This document shows positions 25,740 through 35,196 of a DNA stretch of 64,000 nt, in pieces. Position 1 is the first letter of the stretch. Every line of letters begins with the position of its first letter. The position numbers were made by a program, and so were the translations under genes. The DNA comes from Clostridium sp. 'deep sea'. GTDB taxonomy: Bacteria > Bacillota > UBA994 > PWPR01. The stretch is from NCBI RefSeq assembly GCF_014931565.1, contig NZ_CP063353.1:558001-622000 (forward strand), read 5' to 3'. The notes beneath the pieces were generated by a model, which saw nothing but the letters and a program-made list of their open reading frames with translations, was not told the origin of the DNA and did not search any database.

Positions 25740-28092
25740 TATCTAAAAACCTCCCAGTAACTGAAGTTTTACTAATTTTTAGGTCAGCTGGTGAACCTTC
25801 AGCTATAATTAATCCACCTTCTGCACCACCTTTAGGGCCAAGCTCAATTAACCAATCACACACCGATAATACATTTGGATCATGTTCTATTACAATTACT
25901 GAGTTACCTTTAGCTACTAGTTCGTCGAGTAACTTAATTAACTTTGAGCTATCATATAGGCTAAGTCCTACAGTTGGTTCATCTAACACATAAAGGATAT
26001 TGCCTTTTCTCTTTTTACCTATTTCTTTAGCCAGTTTAATTCTTTGTGCTTCACCACCGCTAAGAGTAGGTGTTGGTTGACCTAGCTTAATATAGCCCAT
26101 TCCAATACTATTTAGTATTTTTAAAGTATTATTAATATACTGATTATCTTTAAAAAAGGTGACTGCCTCTGCTACAGTCATATTTAAGATATCTACAATG
26201 TTTTTGTTATGATAGGTAACAGCTAAAGCTGTTTCATTATATCTTTTACCATTACATTCTTTACACACATTGTAAATAAAAAAGTTACCACCAAGCCATA
26301 GTTTTTCTTGACCAGTACCACCACACTCTGGGCAAGCACCTTTAGAGTTAAAGGAAAAATGCCCCGCTGATAACTGTTGTTCACGAGCTGATTTTTGCTC
26401 AGCAAAGATTTTGCGAATTTTCTCCCATAAACCTATATATGACACCACATTAGAGTTTTTATTTCTGCCTATGGGCATTTGAGCTACCTCAATATAACCA
26501 GAGATATTTTCTAAACCACTTAGGTTATTGTGATACTTAGTGTTTTTATTAAAATGACTTTTTAAGCCAGTTATTAAGGTATTGGATATTAAAGAGCTTT
26601 TTCCACTACCCGATACTCCAGCTATACCAACTAAAGCATTTAAAGGAATGTTTACAGAAATATTTTTAAGGTTATTGCTATTTGCATTCTTTATTGTAAT
26701 GTTATTATTGGTTTTCATAATTCTTTTAAGTTGTCGTTTGGGCATTTTGATTTTACCAGCGAGATACTGCCCAGTAATTGATTCCTTACATGCTAATAGC
26801 CCCTGATAATTACCTTCATAAACTATAAAACCACCCTCTACTCCAGCTTTAGGCCCTATATCTATGATATAATCTGCTATTTCAATGGTGTTTTTATCGT
26901 GTTCTACTATTATTACCGTATTTCCTAAGTCTTTTAACCTTTTTAACGACTCTAAAATATGAATTTTTTCTGACTCATGTAAGCCAGCAGTTGGTTCATC
27001 GAGTACATATATTAATGACTCCATTTTACTGTGTAAATGGGTGTATAAAAAGAGTCGTTGTAGCTCACCACCACTTAAACTAGCTACCTCTCGGTAGAGG
27101 CTTAAATGGCCTAAATGAGAGCTACATAAACTATTTAGTTTTAATTGAATATCTTGTAGTAAATTTGCTGCTAAAGTTGTTTTTATTTTTTCTGCTAACT
27201 CTATCACAAATTGCTGTAGCTCTTTAAGCGTCATGTTACAAAGTTGCCCAATATGTTTACCATTTAACAATACCCTTTGAGCCTCTTTACCAATACGGTA
27301 GCCATCGCAATCTGTACATTTTACCTTGTTATATAATCCACCTGAATTATCTTCATATTTTAGGTAACGTGCTTCAAAAATTCTGTGCAAACAATAGCTT
27401 CTGTGTTGACTATTATTGCTTACATATTTGCCATATAAAATATCTATTTTAACCTCATCAGGAATTGAGTAAAAGGCTGTGTTTAAATATTCCTTATATT
27501 TTTTGTAGAATAGTTTTTTAAACCCAGGTGATGGATTTACTATTTCAAATACCTCTTTTAGGGTTGTTTTTTGGTTTGGTATGAGCTTTTGCAAGTCTAT
27601 TTCATAGTAAAAGCCTTTGCCAGAGCACTTAAGACACATGCCATCGGAATTATTATATAAAAAGTAGCTGGTAGGTAAATGTTCTTCTTTATTACCACAG
27701 TTAGGGCATTTTTCATTTAAAAGAACTGTATCACAAACAGAACATAGCGTTGTACCCTCAAGTGAATACAATAGTGCTAACATTTTCAGCAAACTTGTTT
27801 TTGTACCTACGGTAGAGCGAGGATTACTTTGGCGAATTATATTTTGCTGTACTGCTATTGTTGGTCCTAAGCCTGCTATACTCTCATATTTTTCTTCAGC
27901 ATTTAATTCTGCAAATACTCCTAAAGACTGTAGGTATTGTTTACGCCCTTCTTCAAAAACTATATCAAAGGCAAGACTTGATTTACCTGACCCACTTACT
28001 CCTGTTATAACAACTATTTTATTTTTTGGTATCAAAACGTTTAGATTCTTTAGATTATGAATACATGCACCTGTTATTTTTATGTTTTTCAT
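25732..28092 (-). CDS. UvrA-like (UvrA2/DrrC-type) ABC ATPase
   Basis: A 786-residue UvrA paralogue, shorter than the roughly 940 residues of true UvrA. Two ABC modules are seen, with Walker A GVSGSGKSSLA (about 33-43) and GVSGSGKSSLI (about 495-505). Signatures are LSGGELQRL and LSGGEAQRIKLA. Zinc-finger cysteines occur in CSVCDTVLLNEKCPNC and CPECGGTGQ. The reduced size fits the UvrA2/DrrC class, which lacks the UvrB-binding region and is linked to resistance against DNA-binding drugs. Its neighbours, an AraC/GyrI regulator and a serine hydrolase, suggest an inducible response to a toxic small molecule. Confidence 0.9.
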   Translation of the reverse strand: MKNIKITGACIHNLKNLNVLIPKNKIVVITGVSGSGKSSLAFDIVFEEGRKQYLQSLGVFAELNAEEKYESIAGLGPTIAVQQNIIRQSNPRSTVGTKTSLLKMLALLYSLEGTTLCSVCDTVLLNEKCPNCGNKEEHLPTSYFLYNNSDGMCLKCSGKGFYYEIDLQKLIPNQKTTLKEVFEIVNPSPGFKKLFYKKYKEYLNTAFYSIPDEVKIDILYGKYVSNNSQHRSYCLHRIFEARYLKYEDNSGGLYNKVKCTDCDGYRIGKEAQRVLLNGKHIGQLCNMTLKELQQFVIELAEKIKTTLAANLLQDIQLKLNSLCSSHLGHLSLYREVASLSGGELQRLFLYTHLHSKMESLIYVLDEPTAGLHESEKIHILESLKRLKDLGNTVIIVEHDKNTIEIADYIIDIGPKAGVEGGFIVYEGNYQGLLACKESITGQYLAGKIKMPKRQLKRIMKTNNNITIKNANSNNLKNISVNIPLNALVGIAGVSGSGKSSLISNTLITGLKSHFNKNTKYHNNLSGLENISGYIEVAQMPIGRNKNSNVVSYIGLWEKIRKIFAEQKSAREQQLSAGHFSFNSKGACPECGGTGQEKLWLGGNFFIYNVCKECNGKRYNETALAVTYHNKNIVDILNMTVAEAVTFFKDNQYINNTLKILNSIGMGYIKLGQPTPTLSGGEAQRIKLAKEIGKKRKGNILYVLDEPTVGLSLYDSSKLIKLLDELVAKGNSVIVIEHDPNVLSVCDWLIELGPKGGAEGGLIIAEGSPADLKISKTSVTGRFLDNE

Positions 28093-28124
28093 AGTCCACC
28101 TCTTAATGTAGGCTTTAATTGAGG

Positions 28125-29057
28125 TTACATGGCTTTAATTGGCAAATAGATATCTGTGAAGTGTAGATTTTGGGCATGATTGTTAGGGTTATTCATATAC
28201 ATCTCAAAATTATAACCATTGTTTGGCTGAAAACCACTTTTGGGTAACCACTCACCGTATAAATAGTCCCACGCTTTACTATAATCAATAGGGTTTTTGA
28301 GCTCAAAGTGTCCAATTGCATATTTACCACTAGGTATTGTTAAAAAACCTATTTTACCTTCAACTTTTGCTGTAGCATTTACTACTAAACAAACACTAGT
28401 TTTAAGGTTATGTTTTTTAGTAAATTCGGGATTATCATGGTAAATAGCAAAGGGCTTTAATTCTCTCGTAACAAGATTACTAGATTTCGCAAAGTCTAAA
28501 AGTTCACCTAACATCTTCGGGAATTTACTAACTAATTCTTCATAACATCCTAAATGTCTTAAATATATTGCCTTTATTTCTTTAATATTTTTAACCTCAA
28601 TACTGCCTTTTATTTGTGTGTGTTTATTACTGCACACCCCTTTATTGTAGCCTGCTAATTTTATATTGGCTTTGCCATTCTTGCTCTCTATTATGTCTTT
28701 TACATAATTTTTTCTTATCTCAGAAGCACTTACGGAATAGTGCTTTTTAAAAGAGCGAGCAAATACAGCCGAATCAGAATAACCAAACATCATGGCTATA
28801 TCTGTAATACTCATTGCTGGGTTATGCCTAATAAAGCTCATAGCTCTCTCTAAACGTATTCTATTAATATAGCTTAATATGGTTTCTTTAATTATGCCTC
28901 TAAAAATTCTACAAAAGTGATATTTTGAAAAGCCAGAAATAGCTGCAAGTGTGTTTAATGATAAATCTCCATTTAAGTTAGCTTCAATATAGTCCTGAAC
29001 TTTATTTATTCTAAATATGTATTCATTGTAAACTTGTTCTTTATATTTTTGGTTCAT
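28125..29057 (-). CDS. AraC-type regulator with GyrI-like ligand domain
   Basis: A 310-residue regulator. The N-terminal double helix-turn-helix (about 10-110) includes FSKYHFCRIFRG and FGYSDSAVFARSFKKHY. The C-terminal domain (about 150-310) looks like the GyrI/BmrR effector-binding fold, which holds bulky cationic drugs. It is first in an operon with the UvrA-like ATPase and serine hydrolase and probably activates them on sensing a compound. The start has AGGAGTG upstream. Two further regulators of this type occur in the window. Confidence 0.9.
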   Translation of the reverse strand: MNQKYKEQVYNEYIFRINKVQDYIEANLNGDLSLNTLAAISGFSKYHFCRIFRGIIKETILSYINRIRLERAMSFIRHNPAMSITDIAMMFGYSDSAVFARSFKKHYSVSASEIRKNYVKDIIESKNGKANIKLAGYNKGVCSNKHTQIKGSIEVKNIKEIKAIYLRHLGCYEELVSKFPKMLGELLDFAKSSNLVTRELKPFAIYHDNPEFTKKHNLKTSVCLVVNATAKVEGKIGFLTIPSGKYAIGHFELKNPIDYSKAWDYLYGEWLPKSGFQPNNGYNFEMYMNNPNNHAQNLHFTDIYLPIKAM

Positions 29058-29504
29058 GTTATCACTCCTACCTAAAAAGTATTACATATAAGAAAAGATA
29101 TCATTAACTAAAATTAGATGCAAACTACATTTACCAAGTAAATGAATAGTACCATAACAGATATGATTTGTGGTTTAAAAATGTATATTATGAAAGCTAT
29201 CATTTAAAAATTAAACTTGCAGTAAATTGTTAATGTTATATTCGCATCACAAAGTGCGCAAAGAGAAAAGAAGATGGTAATGCAGAAGTAATCCTTACGC
29301 ATCAGCACCTTCATCTATAGTCAATCCATGTTGCAAAATACGGTAACTGCACAGTTATGGTATAGGCACAAAGGGCACGAAGAGGTTGCAGGATTATCTC
29401 AATTAGTGATTTAAAAATCTTACTTATAGCTTAACCACTCTTTTACTATACAATGATAATTATTGCATAAATGATACTTACAGTTACCATGCCTACTTTG
29501 TAGT

Positions 29505-29990
29505 GGCTGGTCTTGTGCCAGCCTAAATCTTTCAATCAACGAAAAGTTATATTTATAAACCTGTAGTTATAGAAATTACTATAACTCATTCTTAGTGTTC
29601 TTGTTGGTAAAAAAAATCTTTTATTCTTATTATTTTTAAAGTAAATCTACTCTTTAAACAGGAGGACATTAAGCCCTCCACTACGTTAAACATTACTGCT
29701 TTGTAGTGACTGCTCTGCCAGTACAATAGAAGTACAAAGTTGTAGAACAATTATTATTAAAATGAGTTTTACTTTACAAATATGCTTTAAAGTGTTTGAT
29801 AAACGATTGCTATATTGCGGGTTGATATGGAATCAACCCCTACATTGCGATAGTTGTTAACATTTACTCTTTACTCTTTTCTTCGTGTTCTTGGTGCTCT
29901 TTGTGGTTTAAAAAATCTTTTAATCTTTTATTTCTCAAAGTAAATCTACTATCAAAGAAGGAGGACATTAAGCCCTCCACTACGGTAAAA
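29505..29990. repeat. Cluster of REP-like hairpins in a 970-bp non-coding region
   Basis: Five hairpins of one style: 29514-29532 (reverse orientation, after TTGTAGT), 29661-29679, 29702-29723 (weak, reverse), 29819-29839 and 29960-29978. Forward copies end in CACTACG or CCCTACA. About 110 bp around the second and fifth (29591-29699 and 29881-29998) are direct repeats of each other. No protein gene is credible between 29058 and 30027; 29058-29500 holds only scattered weak palindromes. Confidence 0.65.
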
Positions 29991-30027
29991 GTTACTGCAC
30001 ATAATTACTGGGGTTTAACTCCTTTTG

Positions 30028-31362
30028 CTAAACTACTGCTCTTTCGGTATCTCTTTGTTTATATTTGCATAAGAGCATATAAGCAATTACAAATGTACCA
30101 AGTTCGGTTACTGAGGCTATTAACCAAATGCCATTTTGCCCAAAAAGCAATGGTAGTAAGAAAATATTGATTGATAATAAAATTAATCCACGCATTGACG
30201 AAATTAGAGCTGACTGTTTAGCGAATCCAATAGATGTAAAGAAAAATGAACTAATCATATTGTAACCTGTTAAAATAAATGAAAAAGCAAACAGCTTAAA
30301 ACCATTCATAACTAAGTTGATTAAACCAGTATCTTTTGTGAAAATCATGGCGTAGTATTTTCCGGCAAATATAACTAAACCAAAAAACAAAAAACCTAAA
30401 ACTAATACAATTTTACTGGTATAACTTCTTACCTTGTCACAGAGTTCATTTTCTTGTGCTCCAAAGTGATAGCTTATCATAGGCGAAATGCCTTGACCAA
30501 ATCCCGTAACTATCATTTCATATATATAACGAGAATAACCTATAATGGTCATTGCCGCTATACCATCTAAGCCAATCCTTTTCAAGATTACTAGATTTAA
30601 AAAGAACATGGTGATTGAAAATGCAATTTGCCCTATAAACTCCGAACTACCATTAGTAAAAGTTTGTATTAGGTCAGCCTTATTAAACTGATATTTACCA
30701 AACTTAAACATTGTTTTGGGATTTAAAAAGTAAGTTACCATTAACAAAGTACCAGCTAATACAGCTATGGCCGATGAATAAGCAGCTCCACTAACTCCCA
30801 GCTTTAATACCACCATAAAAACATAATCTAAAACTATATTTATAACAGTTGTTACTATGGTATTTAACATAAATAAGCTATGTTTAGACTCGGTTCGTAA
30901 AAACATACCGAATATAACATTTAGCAGCATAAAGGGATAAATCCATAACATAATTTTATAATACTGCAACATTGTTTTTTCAGTAAAACTATTAAGCTTA
31001 GTTATACTTAAAATTGGTTTTAGAGCCACAATAAAAATGACGCTTAAAAGCAGTAATACAACAAATGCAGTAACTAAGGTTTGATTAAAGACATTTATGC
31101 TCTTATTTTTTTGCTGTTCGCCTAGTTTTCTGCCTGCTATTGAACTACCACCTACTCCTATCATTATGCCGACTGCTAAAAAAACATATAGAATTGGTAG
31201 CCCTAAATTTATAGCTGCTAATGCCTCTTTATTAATAATGGTTGATACAAAATAACCGTCAACTATAGTAACACATGAGGTTAACACCATGGCAATAATT
31301 GCTGGAATAGAAAACCTAAATATAAAACCTATAGTGTTGTTTTTTATTGCTGTTGTATTCAT
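30028..31362 (-). CDS. MATE-family efflux transporter
   Basis: About 444 residues with 12 predicted membrane segments in two halves and the MATE opening NTIGFIFRFSIPAIIAMVL. It would export cationic drugs or metabolites using Na+ or H+. I chose the ATG at 31362 because AAAGGAG lies just upstream; an upstream start adds 11 residues and lacks a site. The gene is close to an AraC/GyrI-type regulator on the same strand, a common pairing for inducible efflux. The substrate cannot be told from sequence. Confidence 0.9.
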   Translation of the reverse strand: MNTTAIKNNTIGFIFRFSIPAIIAMVLTSCVTIVDGYFVSTIINKEALAAINLGLPILYVFLAVGIMIGVGGSSIAGRKLGEQQKNKSINVFNQTLVTAFVVLLLLSVIFIVALKPILSITKLNSFTEKTMLQYYKIMLWIYPFMLLNVIFGMFLRTESKHSLFMLNTIVTTVINIVLDYVFMVVLKLGVSGAAYSSAIAVLAGTLLMVTYFLNPKTMFKFGKYQFNKADLIQTFTNGSSEFIGQIAFSITMFFLNLVILKRIGLDGIAAMTIIGYSRYIYEMIVTGFGQGISPMISYHFGAQENELCDKVRSYTSKIVLVLGFLFFGLVIFAGKYYAMIFTKDTGLINLVMNGFKLFAFSFILTGYNMISSFFFTSIGFAKQSALISSMRGLILLSINIFLLPLLFGQNGIWLIASVTELGTFVIAYMLLCKYKQRDTERAVV

Positions 31363-31437
31363 AAAAACTCCTTTCACTCTTATGATTTCAATCAAGAGTA
31401 TAAAGGAGTTTATAAATTAATACTTCTGAATTAGTGC

Positions 31438-32277
31438 TTAAACTACCGGAATGTAAATATCCATAGAGAAAAAATTATTTTTCACATCAGCTATAATGTA
31501 TTTTGCTACAACTTTTCGGTTTTTAAGATCTGGTAAATAAACTGAATCGGGTAGCCATATGCCTAATAAACCTTGAAAGGTCTCAAATATATTAGTATTA
31601 GGACCAGTGTAAGTGTAAGATACATACTTACCACCCTCTATTATTGTTGTTAAACAATCTTTAGCTATTGGTTTAGTAGTACTTATTGCTAAATCCGTAA
31701 AACATCGTTCCGGATCTGTTAATATAGGGTCGTCATATGATATTTCATAATAAACACTAGTATTCTCAATATACGTTTGATGTTTCTCGCAAAATCTCGA
31801 CCAATAATAACCTAAATTATGATAATCCCCTATAAACCTTTGAAAGATTACTTGTTGATCTTTTAGATTAACTAGTTTTACCTTTTCATTATAGTAATCA
31901 TAACTTACTTTTGAGAGGTCCACATAGTAATTTTTATTATGTCTTATTGCATTACTCTGTCGATTTCTTTTAAACTCAAGCGGTGATTTACCATAACGCT
32001 GTTTAAATGCTGTACTAAAATTTGATGAGCTATACCCAAAACGGTTACCAATTTCAGTTATAGTTTTATTATGTTCTACTATAATTTGTAACGCGCTTTT
32101 TTCTATGCGTAACCTTTTTATAAAGGCATATACACTTTCACCAACTACTGATTTAAATAAACGGTTAAAATAATACTTAGAAAAATGACAATGCTCTGCA
32201 ATCTGTTCAACCGTTAAATCCTCTGCCAAGTTTTCTAAAATATAATTTATAGCCTTAATAATAATATCATTTAGCAA
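31438..32277 (-). CDS. AraC-type regulator with GyrI-like ligand domain
   Basis: About 280 residues. The N-terminal AraC double helix-turn-helix has HFSKYYFNRLFKS and FGYSSSNFSTAFKQRYGKSP. The C-terminal effector-binding domain ends FSMDIYIPV, as in GyrI-like proteins. I favour a TTG start at 32277, seven bases after AAAGGTGG; the GTG at 32289 lies within that site. The ribosome site is buried in a 33-bp inverted repeat. Its likely target is the MATE gene just downstream. Confidence 0.85.
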   Translation of the reverse strand: MLNDIIIKAINYILENLAEDLTVEQIAEHCHFSKYYFNRLFKSVVGESVYAFIKRLRIEKSALQIIVEHNKTITEIGNRFGYSSSNFSTAFKQRYGKSPLEFKRNRQSNAIRHNKNYYVDLSKVSYDYYNEKVKLVNLKDQQVIFQRFIGDYHNLGYYWSRFCEKHQTYIENTSVYYEISYDDPILTDPERCFTDLAISTTKPIAKDCLTTIIEGGKYVSYTYTGPNTNIFETFQGLLGIWLPDSVYLPDLKNRKVVAKYIIADVKNNFFSMDIYIPVV

Positions 32278-32282
32278 ACTAA

Positions 32283-32315
32283 ATACCACCTTTTATACGT
32301 TATAAAAGATGGTAT
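32283..32315. promoter_or_regulatory. Inverted repeat covering a regulator's ribosome site
   Basis: ATACCACCTTTTATA (32283-32297) and TATAAAAGATGGTAT (32301-32315) pair at 14 of 15 positions around a 3-nt loop. On the minus-strand mRNA the stem includes the AAAGGTGG of the AraC gene. It could be an operator, a translation-blocking hairpin, or both. Confidence 0.5.
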
Positions 32316-32348
32316 ATGTAATAAAATTATTTGTCAAATAAGTAGTAA

Positions 32349-32915
32349 TTATTCCGTAGAGTTCCAGCCACCAGACCATATTTTATTCCCATGTTGATTA
32401 TAGGCATATTCAACATGTTCACCTTCAACTGAAACAAGTTTCTCTGATTTAAATAAAACAAAATTATTACTAATACCTTTACAATATTCAAAATTACCAT
32501 CTGGAGACTTCTCATTTATTTCAAATATGTAGTATATCATTTGTCTCCTACGATTAGTAACATCACTAAACCCACCTAATTGATCAATATAGGATTTATT
32601 TTGATTGATAATATCAACGTCATAACCATTACCATACGTTTTACCACCACATATTAAGATATAGCTAACATCAGTATTAAAATAGGTGCTATGAGAAAAG
32701 CACCAAATCCCTCGCTTTAGCTCACCTTCTTTATCCATTGAATGAATCTTTTTAATAATCAATTCTGGTATATCTTCTGTTTTAGTAATTTTTAAAAATT
32801 TATTGCTTTTAGCTAAAGTTAGCACATCATTACTTGCTATAGTACTTGAAAATAGCATAATAGTTAAAATTAGTACAAATATTCCTAACAAAATAATAGT
32901 TGTTTTGTTTCTCAA
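32349..32915 (-). CDS. Hypothetical exported or membrane-anchored protein
   Basis: A 188-residue protein with an N-terminal membrane segment (about 7-25), then a polar domain of about 160 residues with no motif I know. Likely anchored outside the membrane. GGAGGAA lies near the start. It stands between the AraC gene and a 200-bp spacer (32916-33116) in which I see nothing definite. Codon use resembles its neighbours, and the length supports a real gene. Confidence 0.6.
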   Translation of the reverse strand: MRNKTTIILLGIFVLILTIMLFSSTIASNDVLTLAKSNKFLKITKTEDIPELIIKKIHSMDKEGELKRGIWCFSHSTYFNTDVSYILICGGKTYGNGYDVDIINQNKSYIDQLGGFSDVTNRRRQMIYYIFEINEKSPDGNFEYCKGISNNFVLFKSEKLVSVEGEHVEYAYNQHGNKIWSGGWNSTE

Positions 32916-33116
32916 ATTTAGTTCCTCCTACAAAATACTATACCATCATATTATAACAAATGTGTTTTATACATGTGTATATAATGAATAAGTTAAGTAT
33001 TATAATGATTGTTATATATGTAGCAACATATTCTGTTTATAAGAAACATTCTTGTTTTCATATTTATATAAAGTACAATATATTCTATTAAAAGCTTTAA
33101 TTTACTATGAACTAAT

Positions 33117-33719
33117 TTAGTAATTATAAGAGTACTCCGTTAATAAACTATTTAACCTCTTTACCCCCAAACCATTATCATTAGACAATGCTATTACAGG
33201 TATTTGCGGGTATGCTTTTCGGATTAGCTTTACTCCCTTTTTGGCACTCTTTTTATCAGCAAAGGTAGCACATATTATGCTTTTATTATTTTTTTTGCGT
33301 TGATACTCTATTATTTCTTTTTCAATATCTAACATATTTAAGCCGTAATTATTATTAAACTGATAGGCATTAATGGTATGTACTAAAATATCGCATTTAG
33401 ATAGTTGATAAAAAAGCTGCCATAATGAGTCACGAAGCTCTGGCTTATCATACGCATCATCTATTAATCCTACCGAATCTATCATGTCGTATTTATAGTA
33501 TTTGCCTTTACATCCTAATAAAAATATATAGTGTGTTATATTATCAGTAGTATAGGCTTTATGGGAAACTTTCTCTTGCTCTAGGTAGGCTACATTATGG
33601 TTTTCTTCACTACCAGCGTGTGAAACTAAAACCTGTTTATTGCTATTGTATTTTGCTAAGGACATTATTAACGATGACTTACCGGAGTTTACTTGACCTG
33701 TAAATAAACATTTAATCAT
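33117..33719 (-). CDS. EutP/PduV-like small GTPase
   Basis: A 200-residue P-loop GTPase with Walker A GQVNSGKSS (about 7-15), a DSVGLID switch-II-like segment and a degenerate TFADKKSA specificity region. The best match is the EutP/PduV group, small Ras-like proteins usually found with microcompartment operons. No shell genes occur here. Instead it follows the SpoVK-like AAA+ gene by 11 bp and is surely cotranscribed with it. Function is unknown; the GTPase fold is fairly sure. Confidence 0.7.
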   Translation of the reverse strand: MIKCLFTGQVNSGKSSLIMSLAKYNSNKQVLVSHAGSEENHNVAYLEQEKVSHKAYTTDNITHYIFLLGCKGKYYKYDMIDSVGLIDDAYDKPELRDSLWQLFYQLSKCDILVHTINAYQFNNNYGLNMLDIEKEIIEYQRKKNNKSIICATFADKKSAKKGVKLIRKAYPQIPVIALSNDNGLGVKRLNSLLTEYSYNY

Positions 33720-33730
33720 AAATAGCTCCT

Positions 33731-34702
33731 TTATTGTAGGTCACTTGATTCTATTGTTATTACGGAACGCTCTGTATACTTTTTTTGCTCTAAAAGCCGT
33801 AAGGCCTGACTTCTAATAGATTTTTCAACTAAGTTTCTTATGTATCGAGCATTACCAAAGTTTTTTGATGCCATTAGTTTTTTAGCCTCTAGTTTTACAG
33901 TTAGGTATCTTATAGCATCCTCACTTAATTTGTAGTCTCTTTCTTGATACATAATTGTTGCTATTTTCATTAGTTCGGCTACTTCATAGTCTTTATAGTC
34001 TACTTGAAGCGGAAATCTTGAACTTAATCCAGGATTAAGTCTCATAAAAGATTCCATCTCTACCCTGTAACCAGCAAGTATTACTACAAACTTATTTTTA
34101 TGATCCTCCATTGCCTTTACTAGGGTATCTATAGCCTCTTTACCAAAGTCTTTTTCTCCACCCCTGCCAAGTGAGTAAGCCTCATCTATAAATAATACGC
34201 CACCCATGGCCTTTTTTATTACTTCTCTGGTTTTATTGGCGGTATGACCAATATATTCGCCTACTAAATCAGCTCTTTCTACCTCAATCATATGTCCTTG
34301 TTTTAAGATTTTTAGTTGAGCTAAAACCTGAGCTAGTATTCTTGCTACAGATGTTTTTCCTGTACCCGGATTACCCTTAAATACCATATGTAAAACCATA
34401 TCTTCACATCTATAACCATAAGTTTTTCGATAATTATTGGCCAAAACACAAGCATATAATTCTTTTATTAGTTTTCTGATATCTGTTAGCCCAACTAAGC
34501 TATTCATTTCTACCATTAGGCTCTCAAGTGAAGGAAAATCAATCTCGTTATCTTTATTTTCTTTTTTCACTGGTCTAATAAAGTTATTATCTTGAGCTTG
34601 CCAATGTCTAAAGGCATTTAGGCTGGTTATATTGCCAGTAGTTACTTCATTATAAATATTTTCATACTTTTCATTAAAGTCTTTTGGTACATAACTATTC
34701 AT
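33731..34702 (-). CDS. spoVK: SpoVK/CbbX-type AAA+ ATPase
   Basis: About 323 residues. Walker A GNPGTGKTS and Walker B VLFIDEAYSLG are clear, with arginine-finger region LSSRFPLQV. This matches stage V sporulation protein K and relatives, ring ATPases that remodel protein complexes during spore maturation. I start it at the ATG at 34702, preceded by GGGTGG. The open frame runs on to 34921, but those codons lie in a palindromic element and have no family match. It is located after hfq, as in many Clostridia, and paired with a small GTPase. Confidence 0.82.
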   Translation of the reverse strand: MNSYVPKDFNEKYENIYNEVTTGNITSLNAFRHWQAQDNNFIRPVKKENKDNEIDFPSLESLMVEMNSLVGLTDIRKLIKELYACVLANNYRKTYGYRCEDMVLHMVFKGNPGTGKTSVARILAQVLAQLKILKQGHMIEVERADLVGEYIGHTANKTREVIKKAMGGVLFIDEAYSLGRGGEKDFGKEAIDTLVKAMEDHKNKFVVILAGYRVEMESFMRLNPGLSSRFPLQVDYKDYEVAELMKIATIMYQERDYKLSEDAIRYLTVKLEAKKLMASKNFGNARYIRNLVEKSIRSQALRLLEQKKYTERSVITIESSDLQ

Positions 34703-34801
34703 ATATTCCACCCACAATCTAATGCTATAGTGACAATAGTTATTGTATGCTGGTATGCTTGTTTTTGTGAGTGATAGGGGTATTGCTTTTTTCCACGGAC
34801 G

Positions 34802-34918
34802 CTTATGAGAATGATCTATCTCTGCGTTGTACGTAAAAACATCTATAAAAATATATATAATCATATTATTTTTATAGATGTTTTTACTACGCCTTAATCT
34901 AGGAACATTCTCATAAGC
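34802..34918. mobile_element. 117-bp palindromic element upstream of the SpoVK-like gene
   Basis: Outer arms CTTATGAGAATG (34802-34813) and CATTCTCATAAG (34907-34918) are exact, and a second exact arm pair of 21 bp lies at 34832-34852 and 34867-34887. Intervening segments match only in part. The whole unit folds into one long hairpin, as in miniature inverted-repeat elements. There is no transposase. It adds a spurious open extension to the gene beside it. Confidence 0.55.
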
Positions 34919-35196
34919 CACGGCATAATGATACGTTGTGGTGGTTATTTTAGCTTACGGGAGGGACATTTCTTGACGATATTCCTTAAGTAAATTTACA
35001 TCTTGAACATACTTCTATATTTGGCACCGTGGTGGGAGCTATAACCCGAATGATGTGTCCCATATTAAAAACTGGCATTTGCAATCGTTGCTTACGCAAA
35101 CAATAGCAATCCAAAGACTTTGCGAAATAGATTTTCGATAAACTCTATGTTAAATCAAACACCTTTATACAAAGCGTTAGGTGCATTATTAAAAAA

